8,795 nucleotides of DNA from Microbacteriaceae bacterium (lineage in GTDB: Bacteria > Actinomycetota > Actinomycetes > Actinomycetales > Microbacteriaceae). The stretch spans positions 1-8,795 of the forward strand of contig JAAZFP010000023.1 in assembly GCA_012511645.1 (NCBI GenBank), given 5' to 3'. Positions 1 through 7,408 of the stretch are shown in pieces (position 1 is the stretch's first letter; the number at the start of each line of letters is the position of its first letter). The translations under genes and the position numbers were made by a program. The notes under the pieces were generated by a model. The model was not told the DNA's origin and searched no databases. It saw only the letters and a program-made list of their open reading frames with translations.

Positions 1-375
1 CTTGTAATGTTCGGCCTCATTGCCGTGCTGATTTTCTTCATGTTCCGCAACGGCAAGAAGCGTCAGCAGGCGGCCCAAGAAATGCAGAATAATCTGCAAC
101 CGGGCGCCGAGGTGATGTTGCAGTCGGGTATTTTCGGCACTGTGGTGTCTATCGATGACGAAGACAACCGCCTTACGGTCCGCACCGGAGAGTCAACCAT
201 TGTGGTGCATAGAAACGCGGTGGGACAGGTGGTGACTCCAGTCCAGGTTGCGGATGACGCGCCAAGTGTCGCACCTGATGATGATCCAGAGTTTGGTGAG
301 CACCTTCCCGATTCGCGACAGGCGGGCGACGGAGAGAACAACGACACCGATCAGGACGATCGACCGAAGGCCTAG
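1..375 (+). CDS. yajC: YajC, Sec translocon accessory subunit (5' partial)
   Basis: Small single-pass membrane protein that joins SecD and SecF in the accessory complex of the SecYEG translocon. The frame is open to the window edge: two codons (Leu-Val) precede the first ATG at position 7. Because that ATG falls inside the transmembrane segment, the true start probably lies a few codons upstream and outside the window. Visible are a hydrophobic helix (LVMFGLIAVLIFFMF), a basic stretch (RNGKKRQQ) and then the soluble YajC core. The core runs PGAEVMLQSGIFGTVVSID and ends near VVHRNAVGQVV, as is typical of the family. A highly acidic, low-complexity tail of about 40 residues follows; such tails vary among actinobacteria. 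The stop is TAG at 373-375. It lies directly upstream of secD in the same direction, the usual cassette order. Identification is firm; only the N-terminus is uncertain. Confidence 0.93.
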   Translation, partial: LVMFGLIAVLIFFMFRNGKKRQQAAQEMQNNLQPGAEVMLQSGIFGTVVSIDDEDNRLTVRTGESTIVVHRNAVGQVVTPVQVADDAPSVAPDDDPEFGEHLPDSRQAGDGENNDTDQDDRPKA

Positions 376-381
376 GTGCCA

Positions 382-430
382 CGCTCGAACGCGGTTTCGA
401 GCGCAGAATTGACACCCACGCTTCGCGTGG
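382..430 (+). repeat. Two tandem hairpins in the yajC-secD gap
   Basis: The 76-base gap holds two inverted repeats in a row. The first has arms CGCTCGAA (382-389) and TTCGAGCG (396-403), an 8-bp perfect stem with a 6-base loop. The second has arms CCACGC (416-421) and GCGTGG (425-430), a 6-bp stem with a TTC loop, or 5 bp with a CTTCG loop. Neither is followed by a T-run, so they do not look like classic intrinsic terminators. They could be mRNA processing or stability elements, or weak attenuators. The second ends 9 bases before the secD ribosome binding site. The repeats are seen directly; the role is inferred. Confidence 0.5.
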
Positions 431-439
431 TTCGGAGTT

Positions 440-445
440 AGGAAG
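440..445 (+). promoter_or_regulatory. secD ribosome binding site deciding a GTG start
   Basis: AGGAAG lies 6 bases before GTG at 452. It supports that GTG as the secD start; the resulting N-terminus has a basic stretch followed by the first membrane helix, as expected for SecD. Confidence 0.7.
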
Positions 446-451
446 TACACC

Positions 452-2239
452 GTGGCGCAGGCACCGGCCGTCAAACGAGCGCGTCGCTCACTTGCCGCAT
501 TGCTCGTCTTGATTGTTGCAATCACCGGATTGATTGCACTGGGCGTATGGCGAAGTGATGCGACATGGACGCCAAAGCTCGCCCTTGATCTTCAGGGCGG
601 AACGCAGATCATTCTTGCTCCGAAACTGAGCGATGGTCAGTCGGTGAGCGGTGAGCAACTGCAGCAGGCAGTTGAGATCATTCGTCAGCGTGTTGACGCT
701 TCTGGTGTGAGCGAAGCTGAGATTACGACCCAGGGCACACAGAATATTTCAGTGTCTATCCCTGGGAAAGCAGATGAGGCCACTCTCCAGAGGATTGAGG
801 CGTCAGCAAAGCTTGATTTTCGACCGGTGTTGTACTTCGGTGCAAACAGTGGACCAATGTTGCAGGATCTTGACACAGAGGAAGCAACAGGAGAAGGTCA
901 GGGGGCTGAAGGTGAGCCGGTTGACTCCACCGACGCCGAAGAGACTGTCGACGGCGCAGAGCTCACCGACGATGCAGCTGCATCAGATGCGATTGACCCG
1001 AGCCCGCTTCCAGATACTGCATATGACTCGGCGTGGGTAACTGAGGCACTCTTCACGCAATACGATGAGTTTTCTTGCAGTGCCGAGGAGACGCTGGGCC
1101 TGAGCGAGTCTCCGACAGACCGGCCTCTGATTACTTGCGATGAATTTGGTGTCTACAAGTACATCCTCGGGCCAGTCGAGATGGGCGGCGAGACGATTAC
1201 CGATGCGGTAGCGCAGATTGGCACAACTTCGACCGGCGCGACAACGGGGCAGTGGGTCGTGCAAATCACTCTGAACGATGAGGGTACGAAGACCTTCGGA
1301 GCAATCAGCACCCGCATGTACGGACAGCCAGAGCCTGCAAACATGTTTGCGTTCGTACTCGACAGCACGGTTATTTCAGCTCCCACGATGAACGGGCTCA
1401 TCCTTGATGGCAGGCCTTCAATCAGTGGTTCATTCACACAAGATTCCGCGCAGGTCCTCGCGAATCAACTGAAGTTTGGCGCTCTGCCGATTGGTTTCAC
1501 GGTGCAGAGCCAGGAGGACATTTCTGCAACGCTCGGCACCAATCAACTCTCGGCAGGTTTGATTGCGGGTCTGATCGGCCTGCTGCTTGTCGTTGTCTAC
1601 TCCATGTTCCAATACCGAGCGCTCGGATCGGTGACGATCATGTCGCTCGCTATCGCAGGAGTCTTGACGTACCTCTTGTTGACACTGTTTTCCTGGCGGC
1701 AGGGATACCGCTTGTCGCTTGCGGGTATTGCCGGCATCATTGTGGCGGTCGGCTTTACGGCAGACTCCTTCATTGTGTACTTTGAGCGAATTCGTGATGC
1801 GCTGCGTGACGGATTCAGTCTTGATCGTGCAGTGGAACAAGGGTGGAAAAAGGCATTCCGCACGGTGCTTGCATCGGACGGTATTAACTTTCTCGCCGCG
1901 GCTATTCTCTTTGTGCTTGCTGTGGGCAGTGTGCAAGGTTTCGCGTTCACCCTGGGCCTTACGACCATCGTCGACGTGATCGTCGTAGCGCTTTTCACCC
2001 ACCCGATGGTGACGTTGCTTTCGCGAACGCGTTTCTATAGCGAAGGTCATCCCCTTTCGGGGCTTGACCCTGAACGACTCGGCGCGGTGTATCGCGGTAG
2101 GGCTCGTTTCCGTGAGCCAGTGATTACGAACCGCGGTGCGGGCAAGAAGAACAAGGGCTCGCAGCGCGAGGCTGAAAAGCGCCAGACGATTGCAGAGCGT
2201 AAAGCTGCCGAAAGCGCTTCAACCGGAAAGGAGAGCTGA
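452..2239 (+). CDS. secD: SecD, protein translocase subunit
   Basis: Polytopic RND-superfamily membrane protein, 595 aa, that works with SecF and YajC on the outer face of SecYEG to pull secreted proteins across the membrane using the proton motive force. Visible in order: a basic N-terminus and TM1 (about 13-33); the conserved LALDLQGG motif (43-50); the extracytoplasmic P1 region (about 34-360). P1 contains a strongly acidic insert (about 139-181) and the protein's only two cysteines, C209 and C229. Five more helices lie between about 364 and 522, including the GFTADSFIVYFERIRDALRDG region around 434-454 that carries the conserved Asp-Ser of the TM4 proton path. A basic cytoplasmic tail (about 549-595) ends the protein. 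The GTG start is supported by AGGAAG upstream. The stop is 1 base before the secF ATG, so the two genes are translated from one mRNA. The length and insert fit actinobacterial SecD. Confidence 0.97.
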   Translation: MAQAPAVKRARRSLAALLVLIVAITGLIALGVWRSDATWTPKLALDLQGGTQIILAPKLSDGQSVSGEQLQQAVEIIRQRVDASGVSEAEITTQGTQNISVSIPGKADEATLQRIEASAKLDFRPVLYFGANSGPMLQDLDTEEATGEGQGAEGEPVDSTDAEETVDGAELTDDAAASDAIDPSPLPDTAYDSAWVTEALFTQYDEFSCSAEETLGLSESPTDRPLITCDEFGVYKYILGPVEMGGETITDAVAQIGTTSTGATTGQWVVQITLNDEGTKTFGAISTRMYGQPEPANMFAFVLDSTVISAPTMNGLILDGRPSISGSFTQDSAQVLANQLKFGALPIGFTVQSQEDISATLGTNQLSAGLIAGLIGLLLVVVYSMFQYRALGSVTIMSLAIAGVLTYLLLTLFSWRQGYRLSLAGIAGIIVAVGFTADSFIVYFERIRDALRDGFSLDRAVEQGWKKAFRTVLASDGINFLAAAILFVLAVGSVQGFAFTLGLTTIVDVIVVALFTHPMVTLLSRTRFYSEGHPLSGLDPERLGAVYRGRARFREPVITNRGAGKKNKGSQREAEKRQTIAERKAAESASTGKES

Positions 2240-2240
2240 C

Positions 2241-3278
2241 ATGGCTCGCCGTTCATTTGCCGAGTTTGGCAACGCGCTCTACACCGGAGAGAAGTCGATT
2301 GACTTCGTTGGTCGTCGAAAGACCTGGTACACCATTGCGGCCGTGATGATCATCATTGCGATCGTCGGGCCATTCCTCCGCGGAGGATTTACACTCGGCA
2401 TCGAGTTCACTGGTGGCAGTCAGTTCCAAGTGCATGTGGCAGAGGGCGAGCGCGATCAGTCGATTGCAGCGGCCGCGGTCGAGGAAGTGCTTCCAGGCTC
2501 GGCTCCGCGCATTTCATTGATCGGACAAACAGATATCCGCGTGCAGACCGAGCAGCTCGAGGACACGCAGTCACGCGAGCTGCACGCTGTACTGGCAGAG
2601 GCATACGGCGTTGAAGAGACAGAGGTTACTGCCTCGTACATCGGCGCGCTCTGGGGGCAGGACATCACTCGGCAAGCGCTGCTCGCGCTCGTCGTGTTTA
2701 TCGTGTTCGCTGCATTGGTCATGGCTCTTTACTTCCGCACCTGGAAGATGTCACTCGCGGCACTGATTGCGTTATTTCACGACCTCATTATCACCGCGGG
2801 AATTTACGGAATTTCGGGATTCGAGATTACTCCGGCTGCAGTGATCGGTTTCCTCACCATTCTTGGCTATTCGCTCTACGACACCGTGGTGGTGTTCGAC
2901 AAGATTCGTGAGAACACCGCTCCGGGCGAACTGAATGATCGCCGAACGTTCTCTCAATCAGTAAACCTTGCAGTGAACCAGACGCTTGTCCGCTCGATCA
3001 ATACGTCGGTCGTGGCGCTGCTTCCGGTGGGATCGATCCTGTTTATCGGAGCCTTCGTACTCGGCGCCGGCACGCTGCGTGATATCGCGCTTGCCCTGTT
3101 CATCGGTATCCTTGTCGGCGCCTATTCCACGATCTTCATCGCGGCTCCGGCTTACGCACAACTGCGTCAAAAGGAACCAGCAATACAGAAGCAGGAAGCT
3201 CGCGTGCTCAAAGCTCGTGCGCGCGACGATCACTCTGCGAACGCTGGTGCTGATGAGGAGTCGACGCTTCGGGCCTAG
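2241..3278 (+). CDS. secF: SecF, protein translocase subunit
   Basis: Partner of SecD in the proton-driven step of Sec-dependent export; an integral membrane protein of 345 aa. The ATG at 2241 is chosen because AAGGAG (2228-2233) lies 7 bases upstream and it gives a typical SecF N-terminus; the frame stays open further upstream inside secD, but that part is out of phase with secD and not SecF-like. Visible: TM1 (about 28-47); the LGIEFTGGSQ signature (52-61); a short periplasm-side-type domain (about 60-140); then five helices between about 144 and 303. TM4 carries ILGYSLYDTVVVFDKIREN (207-225), with the conserved Asp-Thr/Ser pair and the amphipathic exit typical of SecF. A charged cytoplasmic tail of about 40 residues follows. 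It is tightly coupled to secD and followed 73 bases later by rel on the same strand. Confidence 0.97.
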   Translation: MARRSFAEFGNALYTGEKSIDFVGRRKTWYTIAAVMIIIAIVGPFLRGGFTLGIEFTGGSQFQVHVAEGERDQSIAAAAVEEVLPGSAPRISLIGQTDIRVQTEQLEDTQSRELHAVLAEAYGVEETEVTASYIGALWGQDITRQALLALVVFIVFAALVMALYFRTWKMSLAALIALFHDLIITAGIYGISGFEITPAAVIGFLTILGYSLYDTVVVFDKIRENTAPGELNDRRTFSQSVNLAVNQTLVRSINTSVVALLPVGSILFIGAFVLGAGTLRDIALALFIGILVGAYSTIFIAAPAYAQLRQKEPAIQKQEARVLKARARDDHSANAGADEESTLRA

Positions 3279-3286
3279 AGAAGCAC

Positions 3287-3333
3287 GGTCCAGTTCGTCA
3301 ACTGAGGGGCCGTTGGTGTAGCGTTCTATCACC
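3287..3333 (+). repeat. Two tandem hairpins in the secF-rel gap
   Basis: The gap between the secF stop and the rel start contains two adjacent inverted repeats. The first pairs GGTC-CAGTT (3287-3295) with AACTG (3300-3304) and GGCC (3308-3311), with loop CGTC and a 3-base bulge. The second pairs GGTGTAG (3315-3321) with CTA-T-CACC (3326-3333), with loop CGTT and one bulged T. The second ends 7 bases before the rel ribosome binding site. No T-run follows either, so a strong intrinsic terminator is unlikely. Attenuation, mRNA processing or chance are all possible. No convincing separate rel promoter was seen here. Confidence 0.4.
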
Positions 3334-3340
3334 GGAGTGC

Positions 3341-3346
3341 AGGAGG
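3341..3346 (+). promoter_or_regulatory. rel ribosome binding site that selects the GTG at 3352
   Basis: A consensus AGGAGG lies 5 bases before GTG at 3352. An earlier in-frame GTG at 3337 lies upstream of this site and has no comparable Shine-Dalgarno, so 3352 is the better start and shortens the longest reading frame by five codons. Confidence 0.8.
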
Positions 3347-3351
3347 TGGCC

Positions 3352-5592
3352 GTGACAAGCAACGACATCTCTCCACCGGGCGCCCGAAAACGGCTTGTTC
3401 CAAGATTGTTTGCCCGGAGTGTTTCACCGGGAGCGGTTGATCAACTTATTCGCACGGTGCGTGCAAGCTGGCCACGTGCTGACCTCTCGGTGATTGAGCG
3501 AGCCTACACGGTGGCCGAGCGGGCACACCGCAGCCAAAAACGCCGGAGTGGTGAACCGTACATTACCCACCCGATTGCGGTGGCACAGATTCTTGCCGAG
3601 CTCGGGGTATCACCCGTTGTCGTCGCCGCAGCACTTCTCCATGACACGGTTGAAGACACCGACTACTCCCTTGATCAATTGCGGGCAGAATTTGGTGATG
3701 AGATCGCGATGCTCGTCGACGGCGTCACGAAGCTCGACAAGGTCAAATATGGTGACTCTGCGCAGGCAGAGACCGTGCGCAAGATGGTTGTTGCGATGTC
3801 AAAAGACATCCGCGTGCTCGTGATAAAGCTGGCAGATCGCCTCCACAACGCGCGCACCTGGGGCTTTGTGGGCGCCGATTCTGCTCGGCGTAAGGCGCAA
3901 GAAACCCTCGAGATTTATGCGCCCCTTGCGCATCGTCTCGGCATTCAGTCAATGAAGACAGAACTGGAAGATCTCTCGTTCGCGGTGTTGAAACCGAAGC
4001 TGTATGCAGAGATCGAGAACCTCGTATCGCAGCGCAACCCCATGCGGGAAGAACTGGTGAGTGTCGTCATTCGGTCGATTGAGAGTGATCTTCGCGAGGC
4101 GAAGATCAGGGGCCAGGTAACGGGGCGACCAAAGGAGCTGTACTCGATCTACCAAAAGATGGTGGTTCGTGGACGAGACTTTGATGACATCTATGATCTC
4201 GTTGGCATTCGGGTGTTGGTGCACTCCATCCGAGACTGTTATGGGGTACTGGGTGCCGTGCATGCGCGCTGGACACCGATTCCCGGCAGGTTCAAAGATT
4301 ACATCGCGACTCCAAAGTTCAACCTCTACCAGTCACTGCACACCACGGTCATTGGGCCTGATGGTCGGGCGGTGGAGATTCAGATCCGCACGAATGAAAT
4401 GCATCAGCGTGCTGAGTATGGTGTTGCTGCGCACTGGAAGTATAAGCAGGGCAGTGCGGGTGCGGCGGCTTCGAATGACATGGCTTGGCTGGCCCACATT
4501 AGCGACTGGCAGGCTGAGACCGAGGATCCGAGCGAGTTTCTGGATGCGCTGCGCTTTGAAATCGGTGCAAAGGAAGTGTATGTCTTCACCCCGAAGGGAA
4601 GGGTGATCGGGCTCCCCGAGGGCGGTACACCTGTTGACTTCGCGTATGCAGTGCACACCGAGGTCGGGCACAAGACGATGGGCGCGAGGGTGAATGGCCG
4701 CCTCGTCCCGCTGGAGACTGCCTTGCACAATGGTGATGTTGTCGAGGTGTTCACTTCGAAGGCGCCGAATGCTGGCCCAAATAATGACTGGCTGAATTTT
4801 GTCAAAAGCAAGCGTGCTCAGAACAAGATTCGGCAGTGGTTTACCAAGGAGCGACGAGAAGAGGCGGTTGAGCTTGGCAAAGCCGAACTCACCAAGGCTT
4901 TGCGCAAGCAGAATCTCCCGCTGCATCAGCTGATGAATTCCGAAGCTATTCAGCAGGTCGCGCTGCAGCTTCGCTATGTGGACGTTGCCGGCCTTCTTGC
5001 GGGCATTGGTGAGGGCCATGTGTCGGCCCAGTCCGTTATTGAAAAGATCGCAGCGCTGCTGGAAAGCGATTCGGCAACAACCGAGTCGGATGATTCGCCA
5101 CTGATTTCTGCGGCACCGGCACGCACCGGCAAGCATGATTCTCACACCGGGGTTGTCGTCACCGGTGCGAGCGATGTTCTGGTGAAACTCGCAAAATGTT
5201 GCACACCGGTTCCGGGGGATGAAATTCGCGGCTTCATCACGAAGGGGCAGGGTGTCTCAGTGCACCGCACTGACTGCTCAAACTTCCAGGCGCTCTCTTC
5301 GCAGGGTGAACGACTCGTCAATGTTGAGTGGGCTCCAACTTCGAAGAGCGTGTTTCTCGTCAACATTCAGGTTGAAGCACTCGACCGTTCAGGTTTGCTC
5401 TCCGACATCACGAAGGCTCTCTCGGAGCATCATGTGAATATCCTCTCTGCATCAGTTTCGACCTCCAGCGCGCGCCTTGCGATTAGTCGATTTGTGTTTG
5501 AGATGGCAAACACGACGCACCTCGACCACGTACTGAACGCGGTTCGGCGCATTGATGGCGTCTACGACGCATACCGGGTGAACGCGGCATAG
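3352..5592 (+). CDS. rel: Bifunctional (p)ppGpp synthetase/hydrolase (Rel/RelA-SpoT family)
   Basis: Cytoplasmic stringent-response enzyme, 746 aa. It transfers pyrophosphate from ATP to GDP or GTP to make (p)ppGpp on ribosomes stalled with uncharged tRNA, and hydrolyses it when starvation ends. The hydrolase (HD) domain (about 50-200) shows H73, H97-D98 in HDTVED and D162 in KLADRLHN, so hydrolysis should be intact. The synthetase domain (about 230-360) shows GRPKELYSIYQK, D282 in IYDLVGIR, RFKDYI (313-318) and E342 in VEIQIRT. The RxKD form, rather than ExDD, is what is known for bifunctional Rel. A TGS domain (about 407-468), a helical region, a CC/zinc-finger-like domain with C616, C617, H638 and C642, and a C-terminal ACT domain (about 668-741) follow. 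All domains are present and the length is normal. The gene lies downstream of secF with tandem hairpins between, and convergent with the FAD gene. In actinobacteria it is often named relA or rsh. Confidence 0.96.
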   Translation: MTSNDISPPGARKRLVPRLFARSVSPGAVDQLIRTVRASWPRADLSVIERAYTVAERAHRSQKRRSGEPYITHPIAVAQILAELGVSPVVVAAALLHDTVEDTDYSLDQLRAEFGDEIAMLVDGVTKLDKVKYGDSAQAETVRKMVVAMSKDIRVLVIKLADRLHNARTWGFVGADSARRKAQETLEIYAPLAHRLGIQSMKTELEDLSFAVLKPKLYAEIENLVSQRNPMREELVSVVIRSIESDLREAKIRGQVTGRPKELYSIYQKMVVRGRDFDDIYDLVGIRVLVHSIRDCYGVLGAVHARWTPIPGRFKDYIATPKFNLYQSLHTTVIGPDGRAVEIQIRTNEMHQRAEYGVAAHWKYKQGSAGAAASNDMAWLAHISDWQAETEDPSEFLDALRFEIGAKEVYVFTPKGRVIGLPEGGTPVDFAYAVHTEVGHKTMGARVNGRLVPLETALHNGDVVEVFTSKAPNAGPNNDWLNFVKSKRAQNKIRQWFTKERREEAVELGKAELTKALRKQNLPLHQLMNSEAIQQVALQLRYVDVAGLLAGIGEGHVSAQSVIEKIAALLESDSATTESDDSPLISAAPARTGKHDSHTGVVVTGASDVLVKLAKCCTPVPGDEIRGFITKGQGVSVHRTDCSNFQALSSQGERLVNVEWAPTSKSVFLVNIQVEALDRSGLLSDITKALSEHHVNILSASVSTSSARLAISRFVFEMANTTHLDHVLNAVRRIDGVYDAYRVNAA

Positions 5593-5595
5593 AGC

Positions 5596-5610
5596 ATCAC
5601 ATTCTGTGAT
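5596..5610. terminator. Small hairpin between the convergent rel and FAD genes, possible weak bidirectional terminator
   Basis: ATCACA (5596-5601) and TGTGAT (5605-5610) form a perfect 6-bp stem with a 3-base loop, 3 bases past the rel stop, inside the 51-base convergent intergenic gap. There is no T-run on either side and the stem is AT-rich, so a terminator role is a guess from position. It is followed by a CCGGCCGG palindrome (5613-5620). Confidence 0.3.
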
Positions 5611-5643
5611 TCCGGCCGGTTCACTGCTTCTCTGCGAACCCGC

Positions 5644-7329
5644 TTAGCCTTCGGTGTGTTCAGCTGCCGCGCGACCGGCGGTGCGCCCACTGAAGATGCA
5701 GCCGCCAACGAATGTTCCTTCGAGGGCACGGTAGCCATGAATGCCGCCGCCTCCGAACCCAGAGACTTCGCCTGCGCTAAAGAGGCCAGGAATTGGTGCA
5801 CCATCATTGCCGATCACCCGCCCCTGAAGGTCGGTCTGGATTCCCCCGAGGCTCTTTCGGGTCAGCACATGAAGTTTCACAGCGTACAGCGGCCCGGCTT
5901 TCGGCTCGAGAAGACGGTGAGGGGGTGCCACCCGAATGAGCTTGTCGCCGACGTAGTGACGAGCGTCACGGATTGCCGCGAGTTGGAGGTCTTTCGTAAA
6001 TTTGTTGTCGTATGCGGAGTCGCGCTGATACACGGCTTGTCTGACGGCATCGCCGTTTAACGGCGCATCGGTGTTCGCCTGCATCTGAGAAATGAGTGAA
6101 TCGAGGTCCGTGGCATGGAGAAAATCGACCCCCCGGTCAATGAACGCCTGCACCGGTCCGGGCGCACCCGAGCCGAGACGTTGCTTGAGAAGCTCGCGGA
6201 TCGACTTGCCGGTCAGATCAGGGTTCTGTTCGCTGCCTGACAGTGCGAATTCTTTCTCGATGATGCGCTGAGTCAAAATGAACCAACTGTGGTCATAGCC
6301 CGTCTTGAGTATCTGGTCCAACGTGCCGAGAGTATCGAACCCTGGAAGCGCTGGTGGCGGCATTCGTTTGCCGGTTGCATCGAGCCAGAGTGACGACGGC
6401 CCCGGCAAGATTCGAATGCCGTGAGCTGGCCACACCGGACTGTGATTCGTGATGCCCTCGGTGTAGTGCCACATGCGATCGGTGTTCACCAGGGTTGCGC
6501 CAGCATCCTCCGCGATTTTCAGCATGAGCCCGTCGACGTGGGCGGGTACTCCGCTGAGCATCTCTTTCGGCGCCGGCGGCAGCCGGTCGGGCCAGTTCTC
6601 ACGCACGAGCTCGTGGTTGCCTCCGATGCCTCCACTCGCAACGATAACCGCACCGGCTTCGACGTGAAACGTGCCCAGCGCGTTTCGATGAGAAGCGACA
6701 CCGCGTGGAGCGTTGTCTTCTGCGAGCACTTCACCGTGCGCTCCAACGACGCGGCCTTCTGCGGTAGCGAGAGCCGTGACTCGGTGGCGTGGCCGATATC
6801 TTGCTTGGCCCTCCGCGATGCCACGACGGAGCCGGCTCGCAAAAGGATGAACCAACCCTGGCCCAGTGCCCCATGTGATGTGAAAGCGGGGGACACTATT
6901 GCCGTGCCCGGAGGCCGTCGAACCGCCCCGCTCCGCCCATCCAACGACGGGAAAGAAGCCCACGCCACGTTCTCGCAACCAAGCACGCTTCTATCCCGCG
7001 GCAAAATCGAGGTAGGCTTCGGCCCACTGCCGACCCCAGACGTCGGTATCGCGATCGAAGCCAGCGGTTGCTAGCCAATCGCCCCTTGCGAGTTCGAGGC
7101 TATCCCGAATGCCCAGACGACGCTGCTCTGGTGAGTCAATCAGAAAGAGCCCACCGAACGACCACCATGCTTGTCCGCCGAGATTGGCCTCGTTCTCTTG
7201 GTCGAGCACCATCACGCTGCGGCCAGCATCGAGTGCCTCCGCCGCCGCAACGAGCCCTGCGAGTCCTGCGCCAATCACGAGCACATCGGTCTGTTCACGA
7301 TTCTCGGCTAACGGCATGGTGCGTGACAT
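5644..7329 (-). pseudogene. KstD/fumarate-reductase-like FAD-binding dehydrogenase, interrupted by an in-frame amber codon
   Basis: The frame would encode a 561-residue flavoprotein of the FAD_binding_2 (KstD / flavocytochrome-c) superfamily, cytosolic, substrate unknown. The N-terminal half has the Rossmann dinucleotide site VIGAGLAG (18-25) and the acidic end of the second strand (D43, E45). The later part has GWAERGG (130-136), the VIVASGGIGG segment (228-237) and a C-terminal block around 515-548: GLFSAGEVSGFGGGG, then HGYRALEGTF. That block is typical of the 'FAD-binding dehydrogenase' subgroup with mycobacterial relatives such as Rv0785. Codon 113 is TAG (6993-6991), between DFAAG and KRAWLRERG; the frame is the same before and after, with no indel. 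The start ATG at 7329 has GGAGAGGG at 7341-7334. The only start-like codon soon after the stop is TTG at 6978, without a clear Shine-Dalgarno. The first fragment (112 aa) holds just the FAD-binding beginning; the second lacks it. Possible explanations are a recent nonsense mutation, a sequencing error or readthrough. Confidence 0.85.
6991..6993 (-). other. In-frame TAG at codon 113 of the FAD dehydrogenase
   Basis: On the minus strand the context is GCC GCG GGA TAG AAG CGT GCT TGG, in phase with both halves of the protein. One base change from GAG (Glu), CAG (Gln), AAG (Lys), TGG (Trp) or a few others would give this stop. From memory of the family, the usual residue is Glu in an AAGEKR-like stretch, which suggests a single G-to-T change. 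Confidence 0.85.
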
Positions 7330-7358
7330 GGATCCCTCTCCGTTGATGGTTCTGAGAT

Positions 7359-7371
7359 GAGTCTACGACTC
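7359..7371. repeat. Short palindrome upstream of the FAD dehydrogenase gene
   Basis: GAGTC-TAC-GACTC is a perfect 5-bp inverted repeat with a 3-base spacer, centred about 36 bases upstream of the dehydrogenase ATG. It lies in the 79-base gap after the AbiEi-like gene. Its position fits either an operator or the tail of a weak terminator for the upstream gene. No convincing -35/-10 pair could be placed around it. Confidence 0.3.
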
Positions 7372-7408
7372 GCACATCGAATGAATGGGTGGGGGAGCGT
7401 GTCAGACC

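Noticed and set aside
1430..2050. 206-codon open frame on the minus strand inside secD
   Set aside because: It is antisense to the conserved SecD membrane helices; its very polar, Arg/His-rich product is the reverse complement of hydrophobic codons.
2136..2240. Longer SecF start at 2136 inside secD
   Set aside because: The added 35 residues are a basic out-of-phase reading of the SecD tail. The ATG at 2241 has a well-spaced AAGGAG and gives the usual SecF beginning.
3337..3351. Earlier GTG start for rel at 3337
   Set aside because: The consensus AGGAGG lies downstream of it and serves the GTG at 3352.
4333..5145. 270-codon open frame on the minus strand inside rel
   Set aside because: It is fully covered by the TGS and synthetase coding region of rel; the product is rich in Arg, His, Leu and Cys, without a fold signature, as expected for an antisense shadow.
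5644..6978. Treating the C-terminal part of the dehydrogenase as a separate intact gene starting at TTG 6978
   Set aside because: It would lack the FAD-binding N-terminus, the TTG has no clear Shine-Dalgarno, and the sequence continues the upstream frame exactly; an interrupted single gene explains it better.
6991..6993. Pyrrolysine or other dedicated recoding of the amber codon
   Set aside because: The family is not known to use pyrrolysine, no recoding machinery is visible here, and TAG ends yajC, secF, rel and the DUF349 gene as an ordinary stop in this same window.
6421..7074. 217-codon open frame on the plus strand, antisense to the FAD dehydrogenase and crossing the amber site
   Set aside because: The translation has no recognisable domain and it lies opposite a frame with clear family motifs; it is a shadow of the minus-strand coding bias.
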